A stretch of 64,000 bases of DNA from Flavobacterium sp. UBA7680 (GTDB taxonomy: Bacteria; Bacteroidota; Bacteroidia; Flavobacteriales; Flavobacteriaceae), in NCBI RefSeq assembly GCF_002482975.1, contig NZ_DLHA01000032.1:202302-266301 (forward strand). Reading direction: 5' to 3'. The position numbers and the translations under genes were made by a program. The notes under the pieces are model-generated. The model saw only the letters and a program-made list of their open reading frames with translations. It had not been told where the DNA came from and did no database searches. Position 1 is the first letter of the stretch, and every line of letters begins with the position of its first letter. Shown one piece after another: positions 8,386 through 16,590 of the stretch.

Positions 8386-9642
8386 CTAATCCTCCAACCT
8401 CAAATAATTCCCATCAAAACTAATCACAACCTTTTCAAATTGTCCCAATACATTTTGCCCGATATTCCCAAAATTTACTTCCCCATAAACGCCGTAATCC
8501 TTTTGGTCGATTTCCATTTTTGGGAGTTGAATTAGTTTTTTCCCAAGATATATTTGCTGGTCTTTTAAAACTAAAACTTCTTTAGAAACAACTTCTGCAC
8601 CAGCGCTGGAGGATTTAGTCGTTTCTAAAGTACCTATAAGGTCAAGGTCGGTTTTGAAGGTTTCGTAAAATGCTTTGTTAAAAAGACTTTCTTTTGCTCC
8701 GCTGTCAAAATTAAATGGCAGGGTTTTGCCTTTATACGTGAGCATTACAATCGCTCTGAGTTCGTCTACAAATAAGTTTTTTTCGGTTGTATTGGTCTCT
8801 AATTCTTTAGAAAACGTAAGTTTATCTTTTTCAATCGTAATCGTTCCTAACTCTTTTACTATAGGAAAACCAATAATACCGTTAATCACATAAGCGCCGT
8901 CTGCAAATGTAAAAGCCTTATCAGGATATACTAAAAACACCGCATTATGAATTTTCAATTCTCCTAAATTAATTTCGGGAGCAACGCCTATACGAACTTT
9001 GTTTTTTTGTCCCGTAAAACTCGCCACCGAAATATTATTATCCGGCAGAATTTTAACTCCCATTTTCTTCGCCGTACTTTCGGTAATACAGCTAATTCCT
9101 GCTCCGGTATCAAAAACAAAACTGGACTGCGTTTCATTTGCCTTAACTTCTGTTGTAATTAAACCTGCTTTGTCTTTTAGCGCAGCAACTGAAATTGTCG
9201 AAAATTTATCAATTATTTGTGCGCGTGTATTGCGTAAAGTCTGCCAGATTCGCTGTGTGTTTAATTCGTCCTGAAGTTCATCTTCTTTATAATGCTTTTG
9301 AAATTTAAGCGTCAAAACTTTAGAAGCCGTATAAGCCAAATTGTAATTAAAGAGTTTGATATAGTTGTCATTTTTCAGTTTCGCAAATTCGTAACTATTG
9401 GTCAGTTCATTGTTTTTCAAACTGTCTAGATACTGGTTTGACAATTTGGGTTTATTGCAGACATTGGCATATAAACCTTTATAGAAATAATAGTCTTTGC
9501 CTTTTTCCTTATTGTTCAAACTATCCATTTTAGCATACTGATGCTGTTTACTCAATTGTTTTAAACTAATGTTTGGGTTGGTTTGTCCTAATGCTATTTG
9601 CATTGTAAATAAAAGACAAAGTAAAAGTTTGTTAGAGTTCAT
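8386..9642 (-). CDS. Secreted retropepsin/pepsin-like aspartic protease
   Basis: A 418-residue protein with an N-terminal signal peptide (about residues 1-19, ending ALG before QTN). After a helical region of about 140 residues comes an aspartic protease unit with FDTGAG at 177-182 (catalytic D178) and a later hydrophobic GIIGFP that fits the flap-distal psi loop. A second half from about 280 has FDSGAK with D313. Two D[TS]G motifs in one chain suggest either a pseudo-two-fold, pepsin-like enzyme or two tandem retropepsin units. It probably acts in the periplasm or at the cell surface on peptides; substrate unknown. It converges with the defence island, with only 49 bp between stops. Confidence 0.82.
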   Translation of the reverse strand: MNSNKLLLCLLFTMQIALGQTNPNISLKQLSKQHQYAKMDSLNNKEKGKDYYFYKGLYANVCNKPKLSNQYLDSLKNNELTNSYEFAKLKNDNYIKLFNYNLAYTASKVLTLKFQKHYKEDELQDELNTQRIWQTLRNTRAQIIDKFSTISVAALKDKAGLITTEVKANETQSSFVFDTGAGISCITESTAKKMGVKILPDNNISVASFTGQKNKVRIGVAPEINLGELKIHNAVFLVYPDKAFTFADGAYVINGIIGFPIVKELGTITIEKDKLTFSKELETNTTEKNLFVDELRAIVMLTYKGKTLPFNFDSGAKESLFNKAFYETFKTDLDLIGTLETTKSSSAGAEVVSKEVLVLKDQQIYLGKKLIQLPKMEIDQKDYGVYGEVNFGNIGQNVLGQFEKVVISFDGNYLRLED

Positions 9643-9715
9643 TTGCCTGATTTTTTGAATGTTAAATATAGGGAATTTGTTTTGTTTCAGGTTTTAAGTT
9701 TCAAGTTTTCATAAT

Positions 9716-9824
9716 CTTTGTCATTTCGACGGAGGAGAAATCGCACTCGTATGTCGACAAAGATTGGCGCTTATCTTTACGGAGTTTCTAGTGCGATTTC
9801 TCGTTCCTCGAAATGACAAGATTG
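9716..9824. repeat. Interspersed inverted-repeat element, full copy
   Basis: TTTGTCATTTCGACGGAGGA at the left end is mirrored by CGTTCCTCGAAATGACAAG at the right end. The inside carries AAAGATTGGC and GGAGTTTCT. Related copies are at 13330-13451 and 53873-53985. It looks like a MITE- or REP-like sequence without coding capacity. Confidence 0.75.
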
Positions 9825-9865
9825 CGTTGGAATTTGGAATTTTCAAATTGGGCTTTTTAATAAAT

Positions 9866-9923
9866 GTCGCCAATCTTTGTAGAGTTTCTTGTGAAGATTT
9901 CTCGTTCCTCGAAATGACAAGAT
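9866..9923. repeat. Right half of the same interspersed element
   Basis: The sequence runs from GCCAATCTTTGTAGAGTTTC to GAAATGACAAGATT and matches only the right half of the full element at 13330-13451. It lies 41 bp after a complete copy, so it may be a remnant of a tandem insertion or deletion. Confidence 0.65.
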
Positions 9924-10081
9924 TATGCTTAAATTTTAAATTCCAATAACTAAAAATCCAAATTCCAAAAATCTGAATCTCAAAAATAAATTCCAACTCT
10001 CAAATCCTAAATTCAATACGAGCGATTGGAATTTGGAATTTAAAAATTGGAATTTAAAAAATAATCAACCTTTGCTTTTAT

Positions 10082-12523
10082 TTATCTTCTGCCTCTAAAG
10101 CCTCCGCCGCCTCTAAAACCGCCTTGATGTTGGAAGTTTTGGAAATTTCGGGTTTGCGATTCTCCGCGGTCTCTGGATAATGCTGAGCGATCTAGATCAT
10201 TTGTAATATCAGGACGGCCTGCTTCGCCAAGCGGTTTATTCGGTTGTCCGAGGATTTGGTCTGCTTTTGGGAAATTATCGTGTTGGGTTCTGTCGCCTAA
10301 ACGGGTTTCGCCGCCTAAGTTTTGTTCCGGTTTCGGCAGATTATCATGCTGAATCTTCTCTCCTGCTCCATTTGCACCCAATCCCTGATTTGGTTTATTA
10401 CGTTCAGCAGCTCCGCCAGATTTGTTTGTCGAACCTAAAGTTCCCGCTTGACTCCAGCCACCGTTTCCGTTATTATAATGACTCCAGTTTCCGTTAGCGT
10501 CTTTTTTATATACATGTCCATCGTGACCTGCGTATACATTATTATTGGTATGAATCGTGGTTCCTCCGCCTCTATTATGTGTAATTACACCTTTATTTCC
10601 TCCCGAAGTTTCATAACCAATTGCCGTTCCGCGTCGGGTTGTAACGTGTCCTGTCTGCACCCATTGATTGCCATTTGTAGCCGCAGAATGTCCCCATTGC
10701 GCATACGCATTATGTCCTTGATTGGTTCTGGCGTAATTTCCCGTCCACGGATTGTAAGTACTTGCCGCAGTTCGACCACCATACCAGCCCTGAACACTTG
10801 CAGAACGTCCGTATCTTCCTGTTGCGGGATTATACCAGGCCGAAGTTCCGGCAGCGCCATAAGGCCCGTAAACACGTCTTCCGACAGCATAACCGCCTGT
10901 CCACGGATTGTAAACTGCTCCTGCTCCATACGCATAAGGCCACGGACGGTAAATAGGGTATAATCCGCCATAATACACATAAGGCGGATAATACCATCCT
11001 GTGCCATACGTTAATATAGCACCTACTGTAGCACCAATAATAAAAGCACCTAAATATCCTGCTGTTGAACTGCTTTCGACAGTTGTATCGGTTGTGGTTT
11101 GCGTAACATAGGTTACATTATAAACCGGAGAACTCGGCGGAATGGTATAAATTTCTTTCGGAACAGAATCACAAGTTTTCCAAGGCCCGTTAGGACTTGT
11201 CGACATAAACCAAACGGCCTGAAAACACAAATAATACAAATCGCCTACTTTTATAATTTTCTCCTGCGTATTACTTGCATATTGCATTTTTGTACCTTCA
11301 ATTGGTTTAAACTGAGGCGCTCCGTCATAGGTCACTTTTGCTTTAGCTTCGGCATCGGATTTCTTTAAAATTGCAGTTGTAGGAACTTGTGCCAGCATAA
11401 CGGCATCTTTGGCTTCCTGCGTTCCGGGTACAGATGATAATACATTTGCTCGTGGGGAATCTTTAGGGATTTTAGCAAAATCAGCGGGAAGATTATTTCC
11501 GGCATACGTCCACGGTCCGCTTAATTCTTTCGATTTAAACCATCTTCCGGATAATAATACATAATATTGACCATCGCCTTCATCGGCAAAAACATCATTT
11601 TCGGTATTGTCAATGTATAATAATTTGGTTCCGTCTATTTTAATAAATTTAGGATTTCCGTTTACGGCAATCAATTCAGCAGGTTTATTGCTGTAGAAAA
11701 CTTCAGGCGTAGTTCCGGTTGAAGGGGGCGGAATCATCTTTTTAACATCATCAAAATTTTGTCCCGAAGGCAGGTTAATTAACCCCGAAGGAAGTTTGGC
11801 AGTTTTAGTCCATTTTCCTTCTATTTTTTTAGACGTCAGCCAGACATTATCAGCCAATAAATAATAATCTTTAGAAGTTTTATCAAAAAACAAATCCCAG
11901 TTTGTATTGACCACATATTGTATATCTGTTTTTTCTACAGGTACTAAAACGGGTTCTCCCTGCACGATCAATAAAACAGCAGGATTGGTGCTGTAAAAAA
12001 TTGCGGGAGGATCGTTCTTTGCTACAATTCCTTTTGCAGGACTTTTGGTTTGGCTTAAATCTGCCAAAATACGATCTACAGAAATTGGATCTCCGCTTTT
12101 AGGCAGTGTTTCTTTAAAGAGTTTTTCCATTTCTGGAACTTTCTTTTCGTCGAGAGCTGGAAAACGCACATCAGTTACCTGAAGGTTTTTAATATAAGCG
12201 CTTCGGTTGTCTTTATCTACCAAAGTTTCTGCTTTTAAAGAAGCTACACCTATAACTTGTTTTCCGTCTTTGGGAGTTAAAGAAAAAGCCAGTCGGGCTG
12301 TGATTTCTTTATAATCTTTCCAGTCATCTACCTGAGGCTGATAATAAACGAGTTTTGTACCGTTATTTTCAGCTTCGCGAGGCCAGCCGTTATCGGCAAA
12401 CGTTGAATCTGCACTATCAGGTTTTACATCTTCAGAAATTAATTGATTTGGATCTTTATCTTTTTTGCAAGAGAACAAAATTGAACTCAGGCAAACTACA
12501 ATTATTAGAAAAGCTTTTTTCAT
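10082..12523 (-). CDS. Large lipoprotein with three repeated domains and Gly/Tyr-rich C-terminus
   Basis: An 813-residue protein from the ATG at 12523; the frame extends eight codons further to 12547, but the shorter form gives a textbook lipoprotein signal (KKAFLIIVVCLSSILFSC, Cys near 18). Residues about 180-460 contain three repeats of about 80-90 residues with the pattern FYSxxPAxLI...G.P, then a Tyr-Tyr-x-Leu and a W...GPW motif. A hydrophobic Gly-rich stretch (GAFIIGATVGAILTYGTGW) follows, then a long region rich in Gly, Tyr, Asn and Trp with repeated YNPWTG, and a basic GGFRGGGGFRGRR end. The function is unknown. The repeats suggest a surface or envelope protein that binds polymer or glycan, which is inference. 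Confidence 0.8.
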   Translation of the reverse strand: MKKAFLIIVVCLSSILFSCKKDKDPNQLISEDVKPDSADSTFADNGWPREAENNGTKLVYYQPQVDDWKDYKEITARLAFSLTPKDGKQVIGVASLKAETLVDKDNRSAYIKNLQVTDVRFPALDEKKVPEMEKLFKETLPKSGDPISVDRILADLSQTKSPAKGIVAKNDPPAIFYSTNPAVLLIVQGEPVLVPVEKTDIQYVVNTNWDLFFDKTSKDYYLLADNVWLTSKKIEGKWTKTAKLPSGLINLPSGQNFDDVKKMIPPPSTGTTPEVFYSNKPAELIAVNGNPKFIKIDGTKLLYIDNTENDVFADEGDGQYYVLLSGRWFKSKELSGPWTYAGNNLPADFAKIPKDSPRANVLSSVPGTQEAKDAVMLAQVPTTAILKKSDAEAKAKVTYDGAPQFKPIEGTKMQYASNTQEKIIKVGDLYYLCFQAVWFMSTSPNGPWKTCDSVPKEIYTIPPSSPVYNVTYVTQTTTDTTVESSSTAGYLGAFIIGATVGAILTYGTGWYYPPYVYYGGLYPIYRPWPYAYGAGAVYNPWTGGYAVGRRVYGPYGAAGTSAWYNPATGRYGRSASVQGWYGGRTAASTYNPWTGNYARTNQGHNAYAQWGHSAATNGNQWVQTGHVTTRRGTAIGYETSGGNKGVITHNRGGGTTIHTNNNVYAGHDGHVYKKDANGNWSHYNNGNGGWSQAGTLGSTNKSGGAAERNKPNQGLGANGAGEKIQHDNLPKPEQNLGGETRLGDRTQHDNFPKADQILGQPNKPLGEAGRPDITNDLDRSALSRDRGESQTRNFQNFQHQGGFRGGGGFRGRR

Positions 12524-12637
12524 AAATTTAAAAGTTAGATTATTCATTAAAAATTTATTCTCTGGGGTATTCCTGTAAAATTGTTTCGAATAAAATTAAA
12601 TCCATAGATCATATAAAACTATTATTCCTGCATTTAG

Positions 12638-12665
12638 TTGGTTTCAAATTCTAACTTGAAACCAA
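12638..12665. promoter_or_regulatory. Perfect 10-bp inverted repeat
   Basis: TTGGTTTCAA, eight bases, TTGAAACCAA. It lies between the divergent lipoprotein and OsmC genes and is followed by an A-rich tract. It may be an operator or a stem-loop in the lipoprotein leader. Confidence 0.45.
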
Positions 12666-12798
12666 AAAAGAGATAAATAATCATCCTTTCTCCTTAGATT
12701 TAAAATTTATCTGAAAAAAAATTATAACCTAAAGTTTTGATCCAGCCCTTTAAAACCTATAATTATAAATTATTTTTATAAGTGCTAAAAATTATTAA

Positions 12799-12830
12799 TT
12801 TGATTAATAAACATGATCGCCATAAATTTG
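12799..12830 (+). promoter_or_regulatory. Flavobacterial promoter of the OsmC gene
   Basis: TTTG (12799-12802), 20 nt, then TAAATTTG (12823-12830) is a perfect consensus match. Transcription would start near 12837, leaving a 5-prime leader of about 55 nt. Confidence 0.75.
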
Positions 12831-12892
12831 TCTCATCAAAATCAAACAAATGATTTGATCATCTTAAAAAATAACTTTAAAAAATAGAAATT

Positions 12893-13309
12893 ATGAAATT
12901 TACAAGAAGAGCAAACGCAAACTGGAAAGGTACTGGAATGGAAGGAAAAGGTACTATTAGTACTCAAAGCACAACTTTAGATAATGCACAATTATCTTTT
13001 AAAACTCGTTTCGAACAAGGTGTTGGAACAAACCCAGAAGAATTAATCGCAGCAGCACATTCAGGATGTTTCACCATGCAGTTAAGCTTTTTATTATCTG
13101 AAGCTGGTTTTGTTCCAGAAGATTTAGATACAACTGCTAAAGTAACTTTTGAAGACGGTACAATTACTTTAATTCAATTAGAGTTAACTGGAAAAGTTCC
13201 TGGAATTTCTGCAGAAGATTTTCAACAAGCAGCTCAAAAAGCAAAAGAAATTTGTCCGATTTCGAAATTATTGAACACTGAAATTACTTTGGCGATAACG
13301 TTGAACTAA
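12893..13309 (+). CDS. OsmC-family peroxiredoxin
   Basis: A 138-residue cytoplasmic protein of the OsmC/Ohr superfamily, which reduces organic hydroperoxides with two thiols. The two conserved cysteines are visible in AHSGCFTM (about residue 60) and EICPISK (about 123). Length and the N-terminal W-x-G-x-G pattern fit the OsmC branch. The promoter lies directly upstream. The neighbours are an alpha/beta hydrolase and a convergent oxyR, which makes an oxidative-stress group. Identity is secure; the exact substrate is not known. Confidence 0.93.
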   Translation: MKFTRRANANWKGTGMEGKGTISTQSTTLDNAQLSFKTRFEQGVGTNPEELIAAAHSGCFTMQLSFLLSEAGFVPEDLDTTAKVTFEDGTITLIQLELTGKVPGISAEDFQQAAQKAKEICPISKLLNTEITLAITLN

Positions 13310-13329
13310 ATTCTAAATAATAAAATTTC

Positions 13330-13451
13330 AACACAATCTTGTCATTCTGAGGAACGAAGAATCTTCGTAAGTAACTCCGCTTGGTAAGCAGCCAATCTTT
13401 GTAGAGCTTCTTGTGAAGATTTCTCCTCCGTCGAAATGACAAGATTGTGTT
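13330..13451. repeat. Interspersed element with 17-bp terminal inverted repeats
   Basis: AACACAATCTTGTCATT at the left end is the exact reverse complement of AATGACAAGATTGTGTT at the right end. The inside contains AGGAACGAAGAATCTTCG and GAAGATTTCTCCTCCGTCGA, the signature of the family also found near 9.7 and 53.9 kb. No open frame is present. Confidence 0.8.
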
Positions 13452-13513
13452 GAGTTTTCAAATAAACAACACAACAATCTAAAATCTAAAATCAACAATC
13501 TAAAATTTTAAAC

Positions 13514-14281
13514 ATGAAAACAATTAAAAGCTTTTTAGCATTCGCAGCAATAATCTTTAGTTTAGTATTTACATCAGCAAATGTAAACGCACAAACTGCT
13601 CCACAAATTAAAAATGTAGTATTAGTACACGGCGCTTTCGCAGATGGTTCTGGATGGAAAGGTTTGTACCAAATTTTAACCAAAAAAGGATATAATGTAA
13701 CAATTGTTCAAAATCCGTTAAGCTCTCTTGAAGATGATGTTAAAGCAACAAATTTAGCTCTTGACAAACAAGACGGGCCTACAATTTTAGTTGGACACTC
13801 TTGGGGTGGAACTGTAATTACTGAAGCTGGAAATCACCCAAAAGTTGCCGCTCTTGTTTATGTTGCTGCTTTACAACCTGATAACGGAGAAAACTCTATT
13901 CAATGGTTACAAACTGCGCCTCCTGCTCCAGAAAATGGTGTATTGCCTCCAGATGATAAAGGAATTGCTTATTATGATAAAGCTAAATTTCACGCTGGTT
14001 TTGCAGGTGATTTAAGTAAAAAAGATGCTGATTTTATGTTTGCTTCACAAGGTGCTTTTCACGCTCAAGGTTTTGGAACTCCAATTACTAAAGCGGCTTG
14101 GAGAACTAAACCATCTTACGGAATCGTAGCTACTGAAGATAAAAGTATCAATCCTGATATCGAACGCGCAATGTACAAACGTTCTAACACAAAAATTACA
14201 GAGATAAAAGGTAGCCATGTGGTTTTTATTTCTCAGCCGGCTAAAGTTGCTGATGTGATTATTGCAGCTTCGAAAAAGTAA
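13514..14281 (+). CDS. Secreted alpha/beta hydrolase
   Basis: A 255-residue protein with a signal peptide (about 1-26, ending NVNAQ). The hydrolase core shows VLVHGAFADGSGW (oxyanion-hole loop, HG), the nucleophile elbow GHSWGG (Ser near 96) and a terminal GSHVVFISQP with the catalytic His. The spacing and HGAFADGS motif match the EstC-like or salicylate-esterase-like alpha/beta hydrolases often found near peroxide-response genes. Substrate unknown, probably a small ester or an enol-ester. It follows the OsmC gene and a repeat element in the same direction. Confidence 0.88.
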   Translation: MKTIKSFLAFAAIIFSLVFTSANVNAQTAPQIKNVVLVHGAFADGSGWKGLYQILTKKGYNVTIVQNPLSSLEDDVKATNLALDKQDGPTILVGHSWGGTVITEAGNHPKVAALVYVAALQPDNGENSIQWLQTAPPAPENGVLPPDDKGIAYYDKAKFHAGFAGDLSKKDADFMFASQGAFHAQGFGTPITKAAWRTKPSYGIVATEDKSINPDIERAMYKRSNTKITEIKGSHVVFISQPAKVADVIIAASKK

Positions 14282-14309
14282 TAATTAATTTACTTTGAGC
14301 TGATGTTTA

Positions 14310-14436
14310 AACACATAGAAACATAGCTTATCATACTTTAAAAAAGGCGTTTCACTTGTATAAATGCACATAGCTATGTGTGTTAAAACAAGTGAAACGC
14401 CTTTATCTATAAAGAAAAGCTATGTTCCTATGTGTT
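14310..14436. repeat. Three-layer concentric palindrome
   Basis: Outer arms AACACATAGAAACATAGCTT (14310-14329) and AAGCTATGTTCCTATGTGTT (14417-14436); middle arms AAAGGCGTTTCACTTGT (14343-14359) and ACAAGTGAAACGCCTTT (14388-14404); a central self-palindrome CACATAGCTATGTG (14367-14380). It separates the convergent hydrolase and oxyR genes and could act as a bidirectional terminator. A relative lies at 37772-37917. Confidence 0.85.
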
Positions 14437-14474
14437 AAAAACTGAAGCCTTATAATCGCAATAAGCATTTGAGT

Positions 14475-15446
14475 TTAAGAAACCTTACTAATCGCTTTTA
14501 CAAAATACGGCGAATCGTTCCAGCGTATTTTTTTGTACGCAAAATCTTTTTTGAGTGCATCGGGAAGGCAGTTCCAAACGGCTTCGTTCATTTTTTCTAG
14601 TAATAATTTCTTCGAAAAAGAATCTGAAACTACTAAACTGATTTCCCTTACCGGAATGGGTTCTTTAAAAGGTTTAAAAAGCTGCGATTGTGCTTCGTTT
14701 AAAATAGAAAGCTGCGGAATAATCGCAAATCCTAAATGTGCACGAACAAGGTTTTTTAAGGTTTCTATTGAATTGATATCGTAGGTAAACTGTTCTTTAA
14801 TTTTATCTGATGATTTTAATCCGCAGATATCCAGAAGCTGAGCGTTGTAACAATATTCGTGATGAAGCAGTAATAGTTCGGTTTTATCTCCGGGCTGAAG
14901 TTCGTAAAAATCTTCGTTTGCCATTGGATGTGATTCATTCAAATAGGCTACAAAAGGTTCTTTAAAAATAACATGTTCAATCAAGTTGGGATTTCCCGTT
15001 GGCGTTGCCATGATAGCTACATCAATCGCACCTATTTCCAGATCTCTCATTAAGTGTCCTGTATAACCTTCTTTAATGATAAAATGTACTTTTGGAGCAG
15101 CTTCTTTCATCGCATTTATAAACAACGGAATTAAATAAGGAGATAAAGTTGAAATAATGCCGAGTCTTAATTCTCCTTCTAAAAGATTCTTTTCATTAAC
15201 TACAAAATCACGAATTTCATCGGCTTCACGAAGAATTTTTCTGGCTTTGTTGATTATTTCTGTTCCGAGGATTGTTGGTGTTAAAGGCACTTTATTTCGG
15301 TCAAAAATCTTAATTCCTATTTCTTCTTCGAGATTCTTTAACTGAATCGTTAATCCGGGCTGTGTCACCATACATACTTCTGCCGCTCTTGCAAAATGGC
15401 GTTCGTCGTCTAAAGCTACTATATATTTTAACTGCTGAATGGTCAT
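14475..15446 (-). CDS. oxyR: OxyR, peroxide-sensing LysR-type regulator
   Basis: A 323-residue LysR-family protein. Residues 1-60 form the winged helix-turn-helix (TIQQLKYIVALDDERHFARA, then a LTIQLKNLEEEIG recognition region); the rest is the sensor domain. C199 and C208 are separated by eight residues, exactly as the peroxide-sensing pair in E. coli OxyR, so this is a true redox sensor rather than a generic LysR. Targets normally include catalase, Dps and peroxidases; the OsmC gene close by is a plausible one. A TAnnTTTG box is found upstream at 15595-15602. Confidence 0.92.
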   Translation of the reverse strand: MTIQQLKYIVALDDERHFARAAEVCMVTQPGLTIQLKNLEEEIGIKIFDRNKVPLTPTILGTEIINKARKILREADEIRDFVVNEKNLLEGELRLGIISTLSPYLIPLFINAMKEAAPKVHFIIKEGYTGHLMRDLEIGAIDVAIMATPTGNPNLIEHVIFKEPFVAYLNESHPMANEDFYELQPGDKTELLLLHHEYCYNAQLLDICGLKSSDKIKEQFTYDINSIETLKNLVRAHLGFAIIPQLSILNEAQSQLFKPFKEPIPVREISLVVSDSFSKKLLLEKMNEAVWNCLPDALKKDFAYKKIRWNDSPYFVKAISKVS

Positions 15447-15514
15447 TTTTTTAAGTTTCTAAGGTGCTGAGATGCTAAGGTACTAAGTTTTTTTTCTTTT
15501 TTTGTTCGAGAATA

Positions 15515-15547
15515 AACTTTGTCAAAGTTTTGAACTTTGACAAAGCT
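15515..15547. repeat. Hairpin repeat CTTTGTCAAAGTT
   Basis: ACTTTGTCAAAGTT, a short spacer and AACTTTGACAAAG form a perfect inverted repeat. A diverged copy lies at 43514-43544 (GCTTTGTCAAAGTTT / TTGGCAAAGC), so this is an interspersed flavobacterial repeat. Confidence 0.7.
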
Positions 15548-15594
15548 GTTACGGGTGAAAAATATTTGTAAAACTTTAACAATACTTTCAAAAC

Positions 15595-15602
15595 CAAAAA
15601 TA
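15595..15602 (-). promoter_or_regulatory. Candidate -7 box for oxyR
   Basis: CAAAAATA on the plus strand reads TATTTTTG on the minus strand, a TAnnTTTG match. No good TTG is seen 17-23 bases upstream, so confidence is limited. Confidence 0.35.
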
Positions 15603-15732
15603 TACACTTTATCGTACATATATAAAATGGTGTTAGAGAATGGGCGTAAATTCAAATGGTATTTGTTTTTGGAGCATATTGAGTTTATCATTTTTAAAAC
15701 ATCGTTTGATGTTCCACTTAATATTTTTAATC

Positions 15733-15762
15733 AAAAAAGCGATCCTAATAAGATCGCTTTTT
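15733..15762 (-). terminator. Terminator downstream of the siderophore-interacting protein gene
   Basis: AAAAAAGCGATC, seven bases, GATCGCTTTTT. The stem with flanking A and T runs works in both directions and lies 22 bp beyond the stop at 15784. Confidence 0.75.
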
Positions 15763-15783
15763 CATTTTGTTTCTTTAGAAGAA

Positions 15784-16509
15784 TCAAAGTCCGACTTTTC
15801 CTTCTGCCCAATAGGGCTGCGTATGAATGTTTTTGTTTGAAACGCCTTTTTCTCTCAATGCTTTTCTAAATGCCTGAATAGATTTGGCATTTCCCATTAA
15901 ATAGAAATAACCTTTTTTCCATAATTCCCAGATTTCGGCATCTAAATTTTGAAGTGATTTTATCGCCGATTCGGCTTTATTGACAGATTTTGGAACAACA
16001 TCTATAACTAGTCCAAGCTTTTTAGGAATTTCAATCGAAAGTTCGTCTAGTTCTAAAATACCTAAATAATTGTTTTCACTGCGGTTAATTTCATCTTTCA
16101 TACTTTTAAAAACACTGATACAGGTTTCGTCTCCAAAAAAGAAATGGTATTGCGATTCTTTATTAAAAATCTTAAAACCTCTTGGCAGACCAACGGTAAT
16201 TTGATCATTTGGTTTTAAATTATTTATAAATGCGCTTCCGGGTCCGTTGTGGTGAATATGGAAAATAACTTCAAATGTTCCGGTTTCACTATTCCATTTG
16301 CTTGGGGTATAATTTCGGTAATTGGTATCATCAATACGAATTACAATTGCTTGACCGATCTGGAATTTAACATGCGGAAAAGTACCTTTAAAATTAATTA
16401 TTTTTATATTGGGACTTGGTGTTTCTATAGTTGCAACGTTTACTTTGCAGATTTTGTTTGCAAATGCCATTTCCATAAAATCACCAATAATTTTGGGCAT
16501 TGAACTCAT
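15784..16509 (-). CDS. Siderophore-interacting protein / FAD-dependent ferric reductase
   Basis: A 241-residue cytoplasmic flavoprotein of the SIP (ViuB-like) family, which reduces ferric siderophores to release iron. The FAD-binding barrel is seen in YRNYTPSKW (the RxYT motif) and HHNGPGSAF (the GP-x-S phosphate-binding turn); a C-terminal NAD(P)H-binding half follows, with DETCISVFKS and the SIP signature PYWAEGKVG at the end. It is the last gene of a leftward GNAT-MarR-AraC-SIP run, 81 bp after the AraC regulator, and is followed by a terminator. The AraC protein may control it in response to a siderophore; that link is inference. Confidence 0.88.
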   Translation of the reverse strand: MSSMPKIIGDFMEMAFANKICKVNVATIETPSPNIKIINFKGTFPHVKFQIGQAIVIRIDDTNYRNYTPSKWNSETGTFEVIFHIHHNGPGSAFINNLKPNDQITVGLPRGFKIFNKESQYHFFFGDETCISVFKSMKDEINRSENNYLGILELDELSIEIPKKLGLVIDVVPKSVNKAESAIKSLQNLDAEIWELWKKGYFYLMGNAKSIQAFRKALREKGVSNKNIHTQPYWAEGKVGL

Positions 16510-16590
16510 AATTTTCAGGTTTTAAAATTCAATTCAAAATTGAAAATAAAGCCCTAAAAAGGCATTGAATAATAAGTGGTGATGATTAGA

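Larger units (their letters stand above)
9643..10081. other. Repeat-filled intergenic region, no gene
   Basis: This 439-bp gap holds one full and one half copy of the interspersed TCATTTCGACGGAGGAG element, followed from about 9940 by many short direct and inverted copies of AAATTCCAA / TTGGAATTT. I see no convincing gene; the open frames over it read through the repeats. Confidence 0.7.
15447..15783. other. Gap upstream of oxyR with repeats, promoter box and terminator
   Basis: Contents: a CTAAGGTGCTGAGATGCTAAG-type short repeat at 15456-15487, an inverted repeat at 15515-15547, a minus-strand TAnnTTTG box at 15595-15602 and a terminator hairpin at 15733-15762. Open frames across it are short and lack family features, so I call no gene. 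Confidence 0.6.

Noticed and set aside
9721..9996. Open frame of 91 codons in the 9.7-10.0 kb gap
   Set aside because: It is made of the interspersed element and AAATTCCAA repeats, so its protein is a repeat artefact.
10448..11007. Long opposite- and other-frame open frames within the repeat lipoprotein gene
   Set aside because: They are shadows of a Gly/Tyr-rich coding region; their products are Ser/Arg/Ile-rich without any family pattern.
15443..15869. Several open frames across the gap upstream of oxyR
   Set aside because: They span a promoter box, repeats and a terminator hairpin and overlap the 3-prime end of the siderophore-interacting gene.
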